Source of the DNA: a virus
Virus record (IMG/VR): IMGVR_UViG_3300032050_000229
Location: 1 to 46,312 of that record
Reading direction: 5' to 3' (one strand)
Length of the DNA stretch: 46,312 bases
Part shown: positions 16,498-25,689 of the stretch, one piece after another
Position numbering within the stretch: the stretch's first letter is position 1
Layout of the letters: every line of letters starts with the position of its first letter
Position numbers and translations under genes: made by a program
The notes under the pieces: generated by a model
The model's input: the letters and a program-made list of their open reading frames with translations, nothing else
Databases searched by the model: none
Told to the model about the DNA's origin: nothing

Positions 16498-19044
16498 TTA
16501 GCCTACTTCGGAAACAATATTCGAAGAAGCCGTGATTGTTGCTTGATTGTTTGATGCCATTACTACCGATCCAAAAGATCTTGTCCCAGCAACATGAAGT
16601 GCCTTTCTCAGAACATCTGCGTACTTATTAAACGGTAGTCTTGATAGTATTTCGTATGAGTATTCCTGGTAGTATTCACCATCTTGAACATACTTATCAG
16701 CACTGGCAAAGCTCTTCATGGAGTTGTAATAACCCTCGCTGATACCTTGCTTACCAAGGTTAATTTTCAAGCTAACTGTTCTCAAACCGTCCTCAGAGGT
16801 GCCCGAAATTATATCATCCTGAACGTAGCCGAAACCAGAATCTACTACTTCAAGTTCAGTAATAGCACCAGCACCAGCTTGTACATTTGCTGAAACTACG
16901 GCATTTATACCAATAGGAAGAGCGTTTGTTTGTGGGGTGGCTAATACAATATTTGCGCTTGCAGCTGTAGCAGCACCAATAATAGCACCGCCAGTATTAG
17001 AGAAAGAATTAGCAAAAGATATTCTTTTTACTGTCATTGCGTTTGCATTTATTATGCTTTTAATTACTCCAGATGCTGTTGTACTTACAGCAGTTGCATT
17101 AACGCTAGACACGTTTGCAGTATTTGACGTTGACAAGAAGGTGATATCATATGCTGGATCAAAAGTTCCACTTACGCTATTGACAACTATAGTACCAGTA
17201 TTTGATACAATAGAATAGCTTTGGACGATACCTGTAGCCACGTTTGACACACCATCTGACTGGAAAATATAATCACCAAAATTAATACCAGCGCCAGCTT
17301 GCGTTACTGTTAATGTAACGCTATTTGGAATAGTCAGTACCTGAGAAATCTTTTCACCAACAATAAACTCGACAGAGCCAGTGTTGTATGTAAAATCAAT
17401 TACATAATCTCGTTTATCAAATCCATAGATATCATCCTCAAGGATAAGAACAAAAGGATCAACATTATAATCTGTTCCTGGGTTTTCTGCTTTAATAGAA
17501 GATACACCACCAATATTTCCAGATGCAATATTCAAAGCAGTATAAAGAACAGTTGATGTATTTGCATCTAAAAACTTTGGAAACCCGTATGTACTTCCAG
17601 CATTGTTTGCGTTTGATCCATCAAGACGAAGGTCATAGAAATATACGTTTCCGTTATTTTTACTTGAAATTCTATCAGTCCAGAACCAAATAGATTCCTG
17701 ATTGTTTAAGTTTGCGATCTGGAACGTAGCACCAGTACCAGTGCTGACTGACGTGACGTTTGCTGTTATTCCGCTATTTGAAAGCTCAATATAATTACCT
17801 GGGAGAGAAACAAAAGTCCCAAAAATAGTAGTCAATCCAATAACACCGTTGTTTGTGGCAACACCCATCAAGTTAGCAGTTGAGGTTTTATTGATGAACG
17901 CTGTAACATTTGCAGTCACGGCGTTTGATTGTGCTTTTACTGTTATGGTATTTGTCGATATTGCTGCATTAACAGTCGATAGCGAAGTCTTTATACCGCC
18001 AGAGATCAAGCTAATATAAAGCTCAGTGTTAGACTGCTCAAGAACTTTACCAACACCAGCCGAGCTATCGTCAGAGTAATAAAAGTACACATCATCATTT
18101 GCAACAAACGATCCAATAAGGGTGTCAAACTGAACGTTTGCTTTTGGTTGAGTTACGGTTTCAAAGAGAACGAAGTTTGTGTTTGATGTGTTGGTCAGGT
18201 TCAGAGATTTTGTTGAGACCACAACAGGGGAGTTTGCAAAATAACCAAACCCACTTTCCACCAAATTGAAATCAACAACACCAGTAACATCAGAGATTTC
18301 TGCTACACGAGCTTTACCCTGGAGTCCTGTTTCTGATTCGAATGATACAATATCACCAACAGCAAACCCCAAGCTACCACCAACCACATCAAGAGTTGTT
18401 GTCGATCCAACAACGACTGGTAGATTTTCTACAACAGAACCGTCAGATAAACGCAGAATCTCGCCAGTTTCAAAGTCGCCAGTTGGGACTGAGATGTAAA
18501 GCACTTCAACGTATTTTGTACCAACACGTTTTCTCACATAACGCTCGACAAAAGCAGTTGCCCCAGATGTTACACCAACAATTTGTTCATTGATAAACAG
18601 TGCATTGTATGGTGATGGTGTAACTTCCAAATATGTTGGTTTGACCCACTCATTATCAGACAGTCTAAAAATATCTTCTGATGGGAAATATACTTCTGGA
18701 TCCTCGCCATAAACAAGCTTGAACAGCAGCTCAACCGATCTTTCTGTACCTTTCGAGCGATAAAAATCAAGAGCATTTTTGATGAATAAACGTTTGTTTG
18801 TTGTAGTTTCAAACTGAATATCAGCCAGAAACTTCTTCTTAAAGTGAATCAAGAACTCGTCTACTGTTTCGTCTACATCCCTGTAGTTCAACAGAGTTCT
18901 TGATTCATAAACTGGTTTACCGACAAGCTCCATCCACTCGTAGTAAGCTTTCAGAAATTCAATGAGAAACGGACCCTCTTCCGCATACAAGGATGGGAAC
19001 TGATTTGCAATCAGCGATGAAATCTGTTTCTCAAAGTCTTTCAT
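16498..19044 (-). CDS. 7: Baseplate wedge protein, gp7-like (848 aa)
   Basis: The N-terminus (MKDFEKQISSLIANQFPSLY, PFLIEFLKAYYEWME) and the block ALDFYRSKGTERSVELLFKLVYGEDPEVYFP are typical of the gp7-type wedge proteins of T4-like phages. They resemble P2 gpI-type tail protein patterns. T4 gp7 is 1032 aa. The middle and C-terminal parts contain repeated beta motifs (SGFGYFANSPVV, PGTDYNVDPFVL, DSGFGYVQDDII). The C-terminus ends with an ILSRLPFNKYADVLRKALHVAGTR block conserved in the family. The gene follows gp6 with only a base between them, the same wedge order as T4-like cyanophages. Confidence 0.75.
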   Translation of the reverse strand: MKDFEKQISSLIANQFPSLYAEEGPFLIEFLKAYYEWMELVGKPVYESRTLLNYRDVDETVDEFLIHFKKKFLADIQFETTTNKRLFIKNALDFYRSKGTERSVELLFKLVYGEDPEVYFPSEDIFRLSDNEWVKPTYLEVTPSPYNALFINEQIVGVTSGATAFVERYVRKRVGTKYVEVLYISVPTGDFETGEILRLSDGSVVENLPVVVGSTTTLDVVGGSLGFAVGDIVSFESETGLQGKARVAEISDVTGVVDFNLVESGFGYFANSPVVVSTKSLNLTNTSNTNFVLFETVTQPKANVQFDTLIGSFVANDDVYFYYSDDSSAGVGKVLEQSNTELYISLISGGIKTSLSTVNAAISTNTITVKAQSNAVTANVTAFINKTSTANLMGVATNNGVIGLTTIFGTFVSLPGNYIELSNSGITANVTSVSTGTGATFQIANLNNQESIWFWTDRISSKNNGNVYFYDLRLDGSNANNAGSTYGFPKFLDANTSTVLYTALNIASGNIGGVSSIKAENPGTDYNVDPFVLILEDDIYGFDKRDYVIDFTYNTGSVEFIVGEKISQVLTIPNSVTLTVTQAGAGINFGDYIFQSDGVSNVATGIVQSYSIVSNTGTIVVNSVSGTFDPAYDITFLSTSNTANVSSVNATAVSTTASGVIKSIINANAMTVKRISFANSFSNTGGAIIGAATAASANIVLATPQTNALPIGINAVVSANVQAGAGAITELEVVDSGFGYVQDDIISGTSEDGLRTVSLKINLGKQGISEGYYNSMKSFASADKYVQDGEYYQEYSYEILSRLPFNKYADVLRKALHVAGTRSFGSVVMASNNQATITASSNIVSEVG

Positions 19045-19045
19045 T

Positions 19046-20830
19046 TTATTCTCTTACTTGGTTAACGTCAATATTTATGTCTTCTCTTAGAATTGTCAGA
19101 ATAACATTACGTTTGGATGCAACATCCTTGGATTTTGTTTTTGCATATACTTTGATTCTATTATTGTCAGCAGCTATGTTGCCAAAGTTAATCAGCTCAA
19201 TCTTTCCTGTTGCATAATCAACTGTTCCTACATTGATAATGGTCGAGTGTACTTGATTCTCATCAGCAACGATTCTCATGATACCATCACCATTGTCTTC
19301 CAGCTGGCAAACACGACCCTTGTAGAAGAAATAGGACGATGAAATAGCATGAATTTCTTGAGCTGGGTGACTTGCTTCCAGGGCTGGAAGATTATCGATC
19401 AGAGGCAGATCGTAGGAAATTGTGTAATTCTTTGTTGTGTTTGGTGTAAACTGGAGAACTTTGTAGACACTAAGATCAGTATCATTACTAATGATAGATT
19501 CGTCAGCATCATCCATAGCCTCAACCAATTTACTGTAACGAAGAGTTGATTTGAAGTCACTAATATTATTTATGTTGAATGTGATGATAGCATCAGACAC
19601 CAGAGCAGCGATGAATTCTGGATCAACTGAAGTCAGATTCAAGTTATAATTAACAACAGAGTCAACAGCAATGAACAGGTATTCAGGCTCAGTAAATACA
19701 GGCTCGATAGTAAGCGGTGAGCGAGTCTTGATGAAATTCATATACTGAGTTTTCTTGCTGGCTGGTAAACCAGTGATACCAGTGATGTTTGGTGTGATGA
19801 ACACTTTACCATATTGTGGTGGTTCGATTTCTTCACCACCGTAAACCGATACAGAAGTAAGCTCTGGAAAGTTTAGTTTCAACAGAGTTTCGTAGTCGCT
19901 TGCAGTGACAGCACGTTCCTGGGTGGCAAAGTGACGTGGGGCATTAAATCGAATAGACTCAACACCCTCTGTGTATTGCCCACCAAGAGCAGCAGTTGTT
20001 GTGATAACATTGACATTAGAGAAACCACCAATAGTACCCGCTGGGGAAAACACTGAAATTAAGTTTGGAAGATCTCCATTACAGCGTCTGTATTGAGCCG
20101 AAAGAGTCGATCCGTTCTTTGGAACACGACCAATAGTGCCGTCTCCGAATTTAATTTCATACTTACCATCTTCGGCAGCAGCCAGGAAATATACTTGAGA
20201 CAGTGCATCGAGATCAAACAATGATGTTGCAAGACGATATGTGTATACGTTAGCACCACTGTTTTCAAGAACTGTAACATAAAGACTGCTAGTGTCTATA
20301 TTTGGGTCAGACAATAAGAAACGTTGAAAAGTGTTTCCACTATCGTAGACAAACACATCGTTTCCGATTGTTCCTTCATAAAGAGATACGTTTTCAATCA
20401 CCACAGTATTAGTTGTGCTAGACGAAATTATAGCAGTGTTTGTGGTGAATGTATAGGTGTTACTACCAATACGACCAATGAATGGGGTATTTTTTGGAAT
20501 AGTAACGCTGCTTGGTGTGCCAGTGTTAATTTGAAGAGTGACAACAGCGGAAGCAGATTTATTCGATCTTGGAGTATATCCAAGTTCTTTGGCATGAGAT
20601 ATGACAGATTCTCGCATCTGAGCAGAGTCAAGGAACATCTCGTTTCCTATCATGTTCAGATAAAATGCGTTATGGAACGTATTGTATGCCAGTAGGTCAA
20701 TCAAAACAGAAAGGTTAGAAGCATCAAAATCGTAGTCGGTGAACTGCGACTGTGCTGATAGATATGTCTTGAACTGATTTCTAAGGGTGATGAAATCTAG
20801 TGGTACAAGGTTAATTGAATTATTTGCCAT
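19046..20830 (-). CDS. 6: Baseplate wedge subunit gp6
   Basis: At 594 aa (T4 gp6 is 660), it has the gp6/P2 gpJ pattern: MANNSINLVPLDFITLRNQF, DYDFDASNLSVLIDLLAYNTFHNAFYLNMIGNEMFLDSA and RESVISHAKELGYTPRS at the N-terminus, PRHFATQERAVTASDYETLL in the middle, and GTVDYATGKIELINF near the C-terminus. gp6 forms the core ring of the wedge heterotrimer (two gp6 per gp7) that transmits the signal for sheath contraction. It is coupled to gp25 upstream (stop and start share base 20830). Confidence 0.95.
   Translation of the reverse strand: MANNSINLVPLDFITLRNQFKTYLSAQSQFTDYDFDASNLSVLIDLLAYNTFHNAFYLNMIGNEMFLDSAQMRESVISHAKELGYTPRSNKSASAVVTLQINTGTPSSVTIPKNTPFIGRIGSNTYTFTTNTAIISSSTTNTVVIENVSLYEGTIGNDVFVYDSGNTFQRFLLSDPNIDTSSLYVTVLENSGANVYTYRLATSLFDLDALSQVYFLAAAEDGKYEIKFGDGTIGRVPKNGSTLSAQYRRCNGDLPNLISVFSPAGTIGGFSNVNVITTTAALGGQYTEGVESIRFNAPRHFATQERAVTASDYETLLKLNFPELTSVSVYGGEEIEPPQYGKVFITPNITGITGLPASKKTQYMNFIKTRSPLTIEPVFTEPEYLFIAVDSVVNYNLNLTSVDPEFIAALVSDAIITFNINNISDFKSTLRYSKLVEAMDDADESIISNDTDLSVYKVLQFTPNTTKNYTISYDLPLIDNLPALEASHPAQEIHAISSSYFFYKGRVCQLEDNGDGIMRIVADENQVHSTIINVGTVDYATGKIELINFGNIAADNNRIKVYAKTKSKDVASKRNVILTILREDINIDVNQVRE
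19073..19080 (-). promoter_or_regulatory. Possible late promoter (CATAAATA) before gp7
   Basis: The minus strand reads CATAAATA, seven of eight matches to TATAAATA, about 29 bases before the gp7 ATG at 19044, inside the end of gp6. Spacing matches the gp48 and 797-aa late promoters. Confidence 0.45.
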
Positions 20831-21270
20831 TATCTTACTCTTTCCAGGTAGAAGCTGAATGATTGATCGCCTTCAATATTTAGTGCTACAAAAACAATCT
20901 CAATAACAACACCATTTTCCATACTGTTCACTTTAACTGCCAACACTCGAACATGTGGCATGTGATTTTTCACTGCTTCTGTGATTAAATCTTTAACAAC
21001 CAAAGCAGTTTGATCATCTAAATTTTCAAATAAAATACTTCTGATAGAACAACCATAAGATGGTAAAAACACACGCTCATATTTGTCGGTCAACAACAGA
21101 TTTCTCATCTGTTTTTTGATTGAGTTTTCGTTAGTAATTCTAATCAAATCGCTAGTGTTCGGATGAACATCTAGATTTGTTGGTATATCAGAAAACTTCA
21201 CGGGTCTATTGATAAGCTCAGTGAACTTATCAGATCTTGTGAATGGCGCTGTTTTATATCCTACGGACAT
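20830..21270 (-). CDS. 25: Baseplate wedge subunit gp25 (sheath initiator)
   Basis: The 146-aa protein is in the gp25 / P2 gpW-like lysozyme-fold (non-enzymatic) family, T4 gp25 being 132 aa. The EPR-type core appears as LLLTDKYERVFLPSYGCSIRSILFENLDD, with the usual C-terminal strand pattern VNSMENGVVIEIVF. gp25 caps the wedge and nucleates sheath assembly with gp53. The start at 21270 is preceded by a weak AAGG-type site and by an AATAAATA late-promoter-like box at 21291-21298. Confidence 0.93.
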   Translation of the reverse strand: MSVGYKTAPFTRSDKFTELINRPVKFSDIPTNLDVHPNTSDLIRITNENSIKKQMRNLLLTDKYERVFLPSYGCSIRSILFENLDDQTALVVKDLITEAVKNHMPHVRVLAVKVNSMENGVVIEIVFVALNIEGDQSFSFYLERVR

Positions 21271-21290
21271 TTTTGAATCCTTTTATACAG

Positions 21291-21298
21291 TATTTATT
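21291..21298 (-). promoter_or_regulatory. Probable late promoter (AATAAATA) before gp25
   Basis: On the minus strand AATAAATA matches TATAAATA at seven of eight positions and lies about 20 bases upstream of the gp25 start, in the short gap after gp5. It would serve gp25, gp6 and gp7. Confidence 0.5.
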
Positions 21299-22112
21299 AC
21301 TCTGGCTTAGAGGTTTTTCCTGGACCAGTATCAACACCACCATGTATATGCTTGGTTAAACTGATACCAGAAGCGACAACATCACCGTCTACAATAACAT
21401 CGCAGCCAATATTGACTTTTGATGCTTGTATATTAACCTGACCGCCAACCGTGGCATCGACAGTTCCACCAACATCTATCTTTGCATTACCACTGATTTC
21501 TATATTGGCGTTGCCACCAACATAAATTGTCTTATCTTTTGCAACAATATCAAAATCAGATCCAGCAGCTTTACTGACAACCGATCCATCCTGGTTCATC
21601 TCCACATAACTTCCAGACTTGTGGAATATATGGATTCGCTCAGCGTTTGGCGTGTCATCTATCTCGATGACATGACCAGAAGTAGTGGTCATTGTTTTAT
21701 TGTGTGGATATTTAGAATCGTATGTTTGATCTGGTTCTGGTCCAACTTTCTCTTTTGATACGCTGTTCTTCCCTCTTGCTACCTGGGCAACATCATTATC
21801 TTTTGGAATACCAGCATATGTCCCAAGAACAAACGGAATTTGTTTTTCCATACCATCAACAAAGAAACCAATAACTGTAGATCCTATCGCTATACCAGTT
21901 GGTGATATACCGATACCATCAGACGCTGCACTGACAGAGGACTGTAGAACCATCGCCCAGGGCAATGCCTCTTTTGGCATTTGATTCTTGTCTTCGTTAT
22001 GTTGATTGTAAATTCTAACGCGAACACGACCAACTTGTAAAGGATCTTCGATATCCTCTACAACACCGAAGAACCAAAAGAACCCTTCTTCGCCAACACT
22101 TAATGTAGTCAT
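21297..22112 (-). CDS. 5: Baseplate central spike, gp5-like, without lysozyme domain
   Basis: The 271-aa protein has an N-terminal OB-fold (about residues 10-110; FFGVVEDIEDPLQVGRVRVRIY, PWAMVLQSS, FVDGMEKQIPFVLGTY). It then has a linker and a beta-helix (about 150-240; GHVIEIDDTPNAERIHIFHKSGS, GNANIEISGNAKIDVGG). It ends in a KHIHGGVDTGPGKTSKP tip whose His-X-His pair resembles the metal-binding apex of P2 gpV-type spikes. T4 gp5 (575 aa) has a lysozyme domain between OB-fold and helix; here it is absent. It overlaps the gp27-like gene by 4 bases, as expected for partners. Confidence 0.88.
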   Translation of the reverse strand: MTTLSVGEEGFFWFFGVVEDIEDPLQVGRVRVRIYNQHNEDKNQMPKEALPWAMVLQSSVSAASDGIGISPTGIAIGSTVIGFFVDGMEKQIPFVLGTYAGIPKDNDVAQVARGKNSVSKEKVGPEPDQTYDSKYPHNKTMTTTSGHVIEIDDTPNAERIHIFHKSGSYVEMNQDGSVVSKAAGSDFDIVAKDKTIYVGGNANIEISGNAKIDVGGTVDATVGGQVNIQASKVNIGCDVIVDGDVVASGISLTKHIHGGVDTGPGKTSKPE

Positions 22113-23371
22113 GGTTCACCACCAAAAAAGCTAATAGTTTCCATAGCAGTCACAAATTTAGGACCAGAACCAGTTTTGCGAACCATATGTCGTAAGCGAA
22201 TAACCATTTGATTGCCTGATGTATAACGTTCTTCCTTTTTACTATCACCATCAACAGCACTGGATTTTGCATATTTTACAGTTATTAAATCACCAACACC
22301 AAGAGTAGAATCACCGTGAGCATTTATCAGATTTGGCGATTTTAAAGCAAGCATTGTATAGGCTAGTTTACCCGCTAACATATCGTCAATATAATTTTCT
22401 TTAGAGCTGCCATCGTTAACACGAAAATAAACTTTACTTGACTCGGCTCCATATTTTTTTACAATTTTGTCTGGCAGTCTTATGGATTCATTTTTTTTTG
22501 ATGAAAAACATTTATAATCTTTTACTTTCTCTGCAATATTAAATTTAGTAGTTTTTAGTGTTTTTGTTAGCATGTCAAACGTTTTTGTTTGACTATTCAT
22601 AACGCCAGACTCGATATCATCTGATAAGCTTGGTGTATCTCCAACAACCATACCAATCAAGCTGCGAAATTCTTCTGGGTTATTTGATTCTTTAGATCCT
22701 GACATTGGAACATTCAAAAACGTTTTATCGCCAATATTATCTTTTTTAAGATCAGCCAGAGATTCCAGGGTCATGTAGTAAAACCCGTCTCTTCCTTCAA
22801 AGAACATAAAAGATGAAGATCTTTCTTGCAAAGAAACACCACGTTTAGATAATCTTCTTATTGCAGTAAAGGGTTTTTCGTAATTAATAACAAAGTCCTG
22901 AACACCTCTTGTAGTATCGTAGTAAAAATTCTTCTTTGATCCAAGATCTTTTTTTAAAACATTAGCTATTATATCGTTTACAGTTCCAGTATATGTTTTT
23001 GCTATTATTTTTGTGTTGTCTATAAAAGCTTCTTCTGAGACACAGTTTAGTGTATAGCTATAGCTGACGTTCATCGGTGCCACAACATCAACGTTGTCAA
23101 TAGACTTAACATAGAATGTATACTTTGCTGATTTTCTTGTTGGTGTGGCGAATTCAACAATAACAAGTTCACCACCTAAAAGTGGAGCATTTTTTAATAT
23201 ACCAACGCTGTCAACAACCTGTATGGTGGCTGTTAAAAATGGACTCAACATATCTTCGAATACTGAAAATTCAATATACATATCAGTCAAAGAAATGCTG
23301 ACCCCAGTATGTGTAGATATAACTAAATTTTTAATATCCACATCACCTGGTTTAAACTTATCTGTTGCCAT
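22109..23371 (-). CDS. 27: Baseplate hub protein, gp27-like
   Basis: The 420-aa product fits the gp27 / P2 gpD hub fold: MATDKFKPGDVDIKNLVIST, an early strand domain with FEDMLSPFLTATIQVVDSVG, a middle VNDIIANVLKKDLGSKKNF domain, and a late DSTLGVGDLITVKY segment. T4 gp27 is 391 aa. Its trimer would hold the gp5 spike and connect to the tail tube via gp48 and gp54. It sits between gp53 and gp5 with overlapping ends. Assignment rests on pattern, length and neighbours. Confidence 0.8.
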   Translation of the reverse strand: MATDKFKPGDVDIKNLVISTHTGVSISLTDMYIEFSVFEDMLSPFLTATIQVVDSVGILKNAPLLGGELVIVEFATPTRKSAKYTFYVKSIDNVDVVAPMNVSYSYTLNCVSEEAFIDNTKIIAKTYTGTVNDIIANVLKKDLGSKKNFYYDTTRGVQDFVINYEKPFTAIRRLSKRGVSLQERSSSFMFFEGRDGFYYMTLESLADLKKDNIGDKTFLNVPMSGSKESNNPEEFRSLIGMVVGDTPSLSDDIESGVMNSQTKTFDMLTKTLKTTKFNIAEKVKDYKCFSSKKNESIRLPDKIVKKYGAESSKVYFRVNDGSSKENYIDDMLAGKLAYTMLALKSPNLINAHGDSTLGVGDLITVKYAKSSAVDGDSKKEERYTSGNQMVIRLRHMVRKTGSGPKFVTAMETISFFGGEP

Positions 23372-24246
23372 TAAGCAAATAATCCTATAAGTTGAGATTC
23401 AATACTATCAATATATTCTGGGCGAATCAATTTAATAATTTTACGACTTTCATTTAATTCTGTTTCATAATCCAGGGCAGTAACATCAGTGAAGAAGGCG
23501 AGTTCTTCATCAGGTATGACTTTAGTGATTAAAGTCACTACAGATGGTGTTTCTGATGCTGCGGAATCTTCTCCAACAACTGCCGATGCTGTTCCAAAAG
23601 TTCCAGTTACATGTTGAACAACCAATTTGTTAAGATCTTTGGCAGACACAAAAGCAGATGCAGTAACAACACCAGCAGTTTTTTGAGTTATTCTTTCACC
23701 AATATTATAATCAGTAGAATCTAATGTTAGTTCTATAATTTTATTGGTTGATCGAACTTCATCAAGACTTGTTCTTTTGTAGCTAACAACGTTGTTATAT
23801 TCATTCACGATTGGAGAATAAAAGCGTTTTAGATTGTATGGATATTCAGCAGACGGGTTTACTGGTAGGGTTTCATACCCAGCCAAAGACACTTCAGTAT
23901 CATCGGTATCGTAATTATTTCGATAAAACACAATTTTATTAGCAGCTTTTGAATAAGTTCCATATTTTTTTATGATGAACTCATACAAATCTTCTTCGGT
24001 CTTAAACCACTCATGCGCTGGATCAAGTATGTTGTTTACCAGGTAGATAGACCAAACATAATTTGGATTACCATAAAAGTCACTGGCTACGGAATCAGCA
24101 CGTTCACCGTCTTTGACCACATAGTTAAAGTAGAAAGACTCTGTAACAGGTGCTACTGTTCTAGCAACGACACGAGAAAGAAGGTCTATGCTAACATAGC
24201 CGTCATAATTCATTATTGGTAAATTTGAAAAATATGGTCTAGCCAT
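23371..24246 (-). CDS. 53: Baseplate wedge subunit gp53
   Basis: The 291-aa protein carries the LysM-like core of gp53: YFNYVVKDGERADSVASDFYGNPNYVWSIYLVNNILDPAHEWF. T4 gp53 is 196 aa; the excess is a beta insert at about residues 165-240 (NIGERITQKTAGVVTASAFVSAKDLNKLVV), similar to modules in the gp7- and gp8-like proteins. The C-terminus (RKIIKLIRPEYIDSIESQL) is typical of the family. gp53 links wedge and gp25. The ends are immediately adjacent to gp48 and the gp27-like gene. Confidence 0.9.
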   Translation of the reverse strand: MARPYFSNLPIMNYDGYVSIDLLSRVVARTVAPVTESFYFNYVVKDGERADSVASDFYGNPNYVWSIYLVNNILDPAHEWFKTEEDLYEFIIKKYGTYSKAANKIVFYRNNYDTDDTEVSLAGYETLPVNPSAEYPYNLKRFYSPIVNEYNNVVSYKRTSLDEVRSTNKIIELTLDSTDYNIGERITQKTAGVVTASAFVSAKDLNKLVVQHVTGTFGTASAVVGEDSAASETPSVVTLITKVIPDEELAFFTDVTALDYETELNESRKIIKLIRPEYIDSIESQLIGLFA

Positions 24247-25643
24247 TATCCGCCCCCTGGCGTTCCACCAGCTGGTGGAGTTGGTGGATTAAGTCTTATC
24301 GCTGCATTATCAGTAATCTTTCCTATTCTACTTCCGACTGATTTTGCTGCATCAAAAGTAAGATCAACAGCAGAGTTTATACCAGTGTCAAGACCAAAAT
24401 CAGCAATTTTAATAATAGATTCTGGGAACGAATCAAACACGCCAACAGTAGAACCTTCCGTTTTAGCATTACTCAAGAACTCGTCACCGCTTTCAATATT
24501 TTCTCTGATGATTGTTTCGACTTCTTGGAAAATAATAGATAACTCAACAAAAGTTGGTGGGTGGTTACCAGTTTCTTGACCTGGCATAAAAGATGGGTAG
24601 CCAGCACCAGCATAATTAACAGTAAGTCCAGCGATAACGCATGGTTTGAATTTATACAAGAAATCATTTTTTGGATGAATTCTTATCAAAGCGTAATTTG
24701 GATATTTGTACATAAATCCGTCAACAGACGATGGAAGCATGGCTTTTCTAAGCTCGTTTACAATATCTTTTATCACTTTGCTTTCCGCATAGTTTTTTGC
24801 TGATAAGAGCCAGGTAAAGTTATGTTGTCGTAAAGTCGGACCACCAAGAACTAATGTTAAATTCGGATTATATGCCAATCCTAAAGCTTGTTCTGTTGCA
24901 TTATCCAAAGCGTTTTTTATTTCAGTGGCGATATTTGCAGTAGTTGTCGCAATAGAAGCAAGGGCATCACCACCAATTGGCATACCTCCAGCTGCTTTTG
25001 TTGCTGCCCCTTCTGCCTCACGAATAGCAGCTTCTGTTAGAGCAGATCCAATACTAACAGTCAATCTTTTTTGATAATCATCGGTTTGACCAGTGGCTGC
25101 ACCAAGAGCACCTTGTTTCATACCGCCAACAACAGATCCCAACGAAGTTTGTTTGTAACCAACATTGTGTGATTCTACCAGATTTTTGGGCAAAGGTAAA
25201 GCAATGGTAGTTTTTGTGTCCATTGTATTTTTACCAAAAGCACTCAATTTCTTCCATTCTTTCAGACTTATTTGTAAATATATGCCACCCAAATCTGATG
25301 GATATTGATACTTACCAACTTTTGTTATCTGAGAATAATTTGCTTTAGGCGAACCATCGTTTGGTATTCCTTTTAAAGCAAGTTCAAAAGACTTAACCAA
25401 ACCCATAGTCTCGTTAATTGTAGACAAAGCGGAATCTATACCATACTTTTTGGCAACATCATTTTTGAACTTATTAAATTCTTCCCTGGAATTAAAGCTT
25501 CCATCAACAGCTGATACAGCAGTCCCCAGGATACCATTTAGCTCTTGAAGTCTCTCGTCAACAGACTTCACAATCGATTTGATTGGATTTTCTGGATTAT
25601 CCGTGGTTAACTTTTGATCTGGTTTTGCTACTTGTAATGCCAT
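24246..25643 (-). CDS. 48: Baseplate-tail tube junction protein gp48
   Basis: The 465-aa protein (T4 gp48 is 364) has the gp48-like core in its C-terminal half: LVLGGPTLRQHNFTWLLSAKNYAESKVIKDIVNELRKAMLPS, YPNYALIRIHPKND and LTVNYAGAGYPSFMPGQ.TGNHPPTFVELSIIFQEVETI. These strand/turn motifs belong to the tail-tube-like fold. gp48 with gp54 starts tube polymerisation on the hub. Residues 1-90 are helical, and the end is a Pro/Gly-rich tail. A perfect late promoter lies about 30 bases upstream. Confidence 0.87.
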   Translation of the reverse strand: MALQVAKPDQKLTTDNPENPIKSIVKSVDERLQELNGILGTAVSAVDGSFNSREEFNKFKNDVAKKYGIDSALSTINETMGLVKSFELALKGIPNDGSPKANYSQITKVGKYQYPSDLGGIYLQISLKEWKKLSAFGKNTMDTKTTIALPLPKNLVESHNVGYKQTSLGSVVGGMKQGALGAATGQTDDYQKRLTVSIGSALTEAAIREAEGAATKAAGGMPIGGDALASIATTTANIATEIKNALDNATEQALGLAYNPNLTLVLGGPTLRQHNFTWLLSAKNYAESKVIKDIVNELRKAMLPSSVDGFMYKYPNYALIRIHPKNDFLYKFKPCVIAGLTVNYAGAGYPSFMPGQETGNHPPTFVELSIIFQEVETIIRENIESGDEFLSNAKTEGSTVGVFDSFPESIIKIADFGLDTGINSAVDLTFDAAKSVGSRIGKITDNAAIRLNPPTPPAGGTPGGG

Positions 25644-25650
25644 AAATGTC

Positions 25651-25658
25651 TCTAAATA
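25651..25658 (+). promoter_or_regulatory. Possible late promoter (TCTAAATA) for the gp4 operon
   Basis: TCTAAATA matches the T4 late consensus at seven of eight positions and ends 31 bases before the gp4 ATG. It lies back to back with the minus-strand late promoter at 25672-25679, giving divergent late transcription from a 46-base gap. Confidence 0.5.
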
Positions 25659-25671
25659 GGAGAGTGCTTAT

Positions 25672-25679
25672 TATTTATA
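25672..25679 (-). promoter_or_regulatory. Late promoter (TATAAATA) for gp48 and the tail operon
   Basis: A perfect TATAAATA on the minus strand, about 29 bases upstream of the gp48 start, matches the T4 late promoter recognised by gp55 with gp33 and the sliding clamp. gp33 is encoded at 32718-32948. Confidence 0.8.
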
Positions 25680-25689
25680 GTGGATTCAA

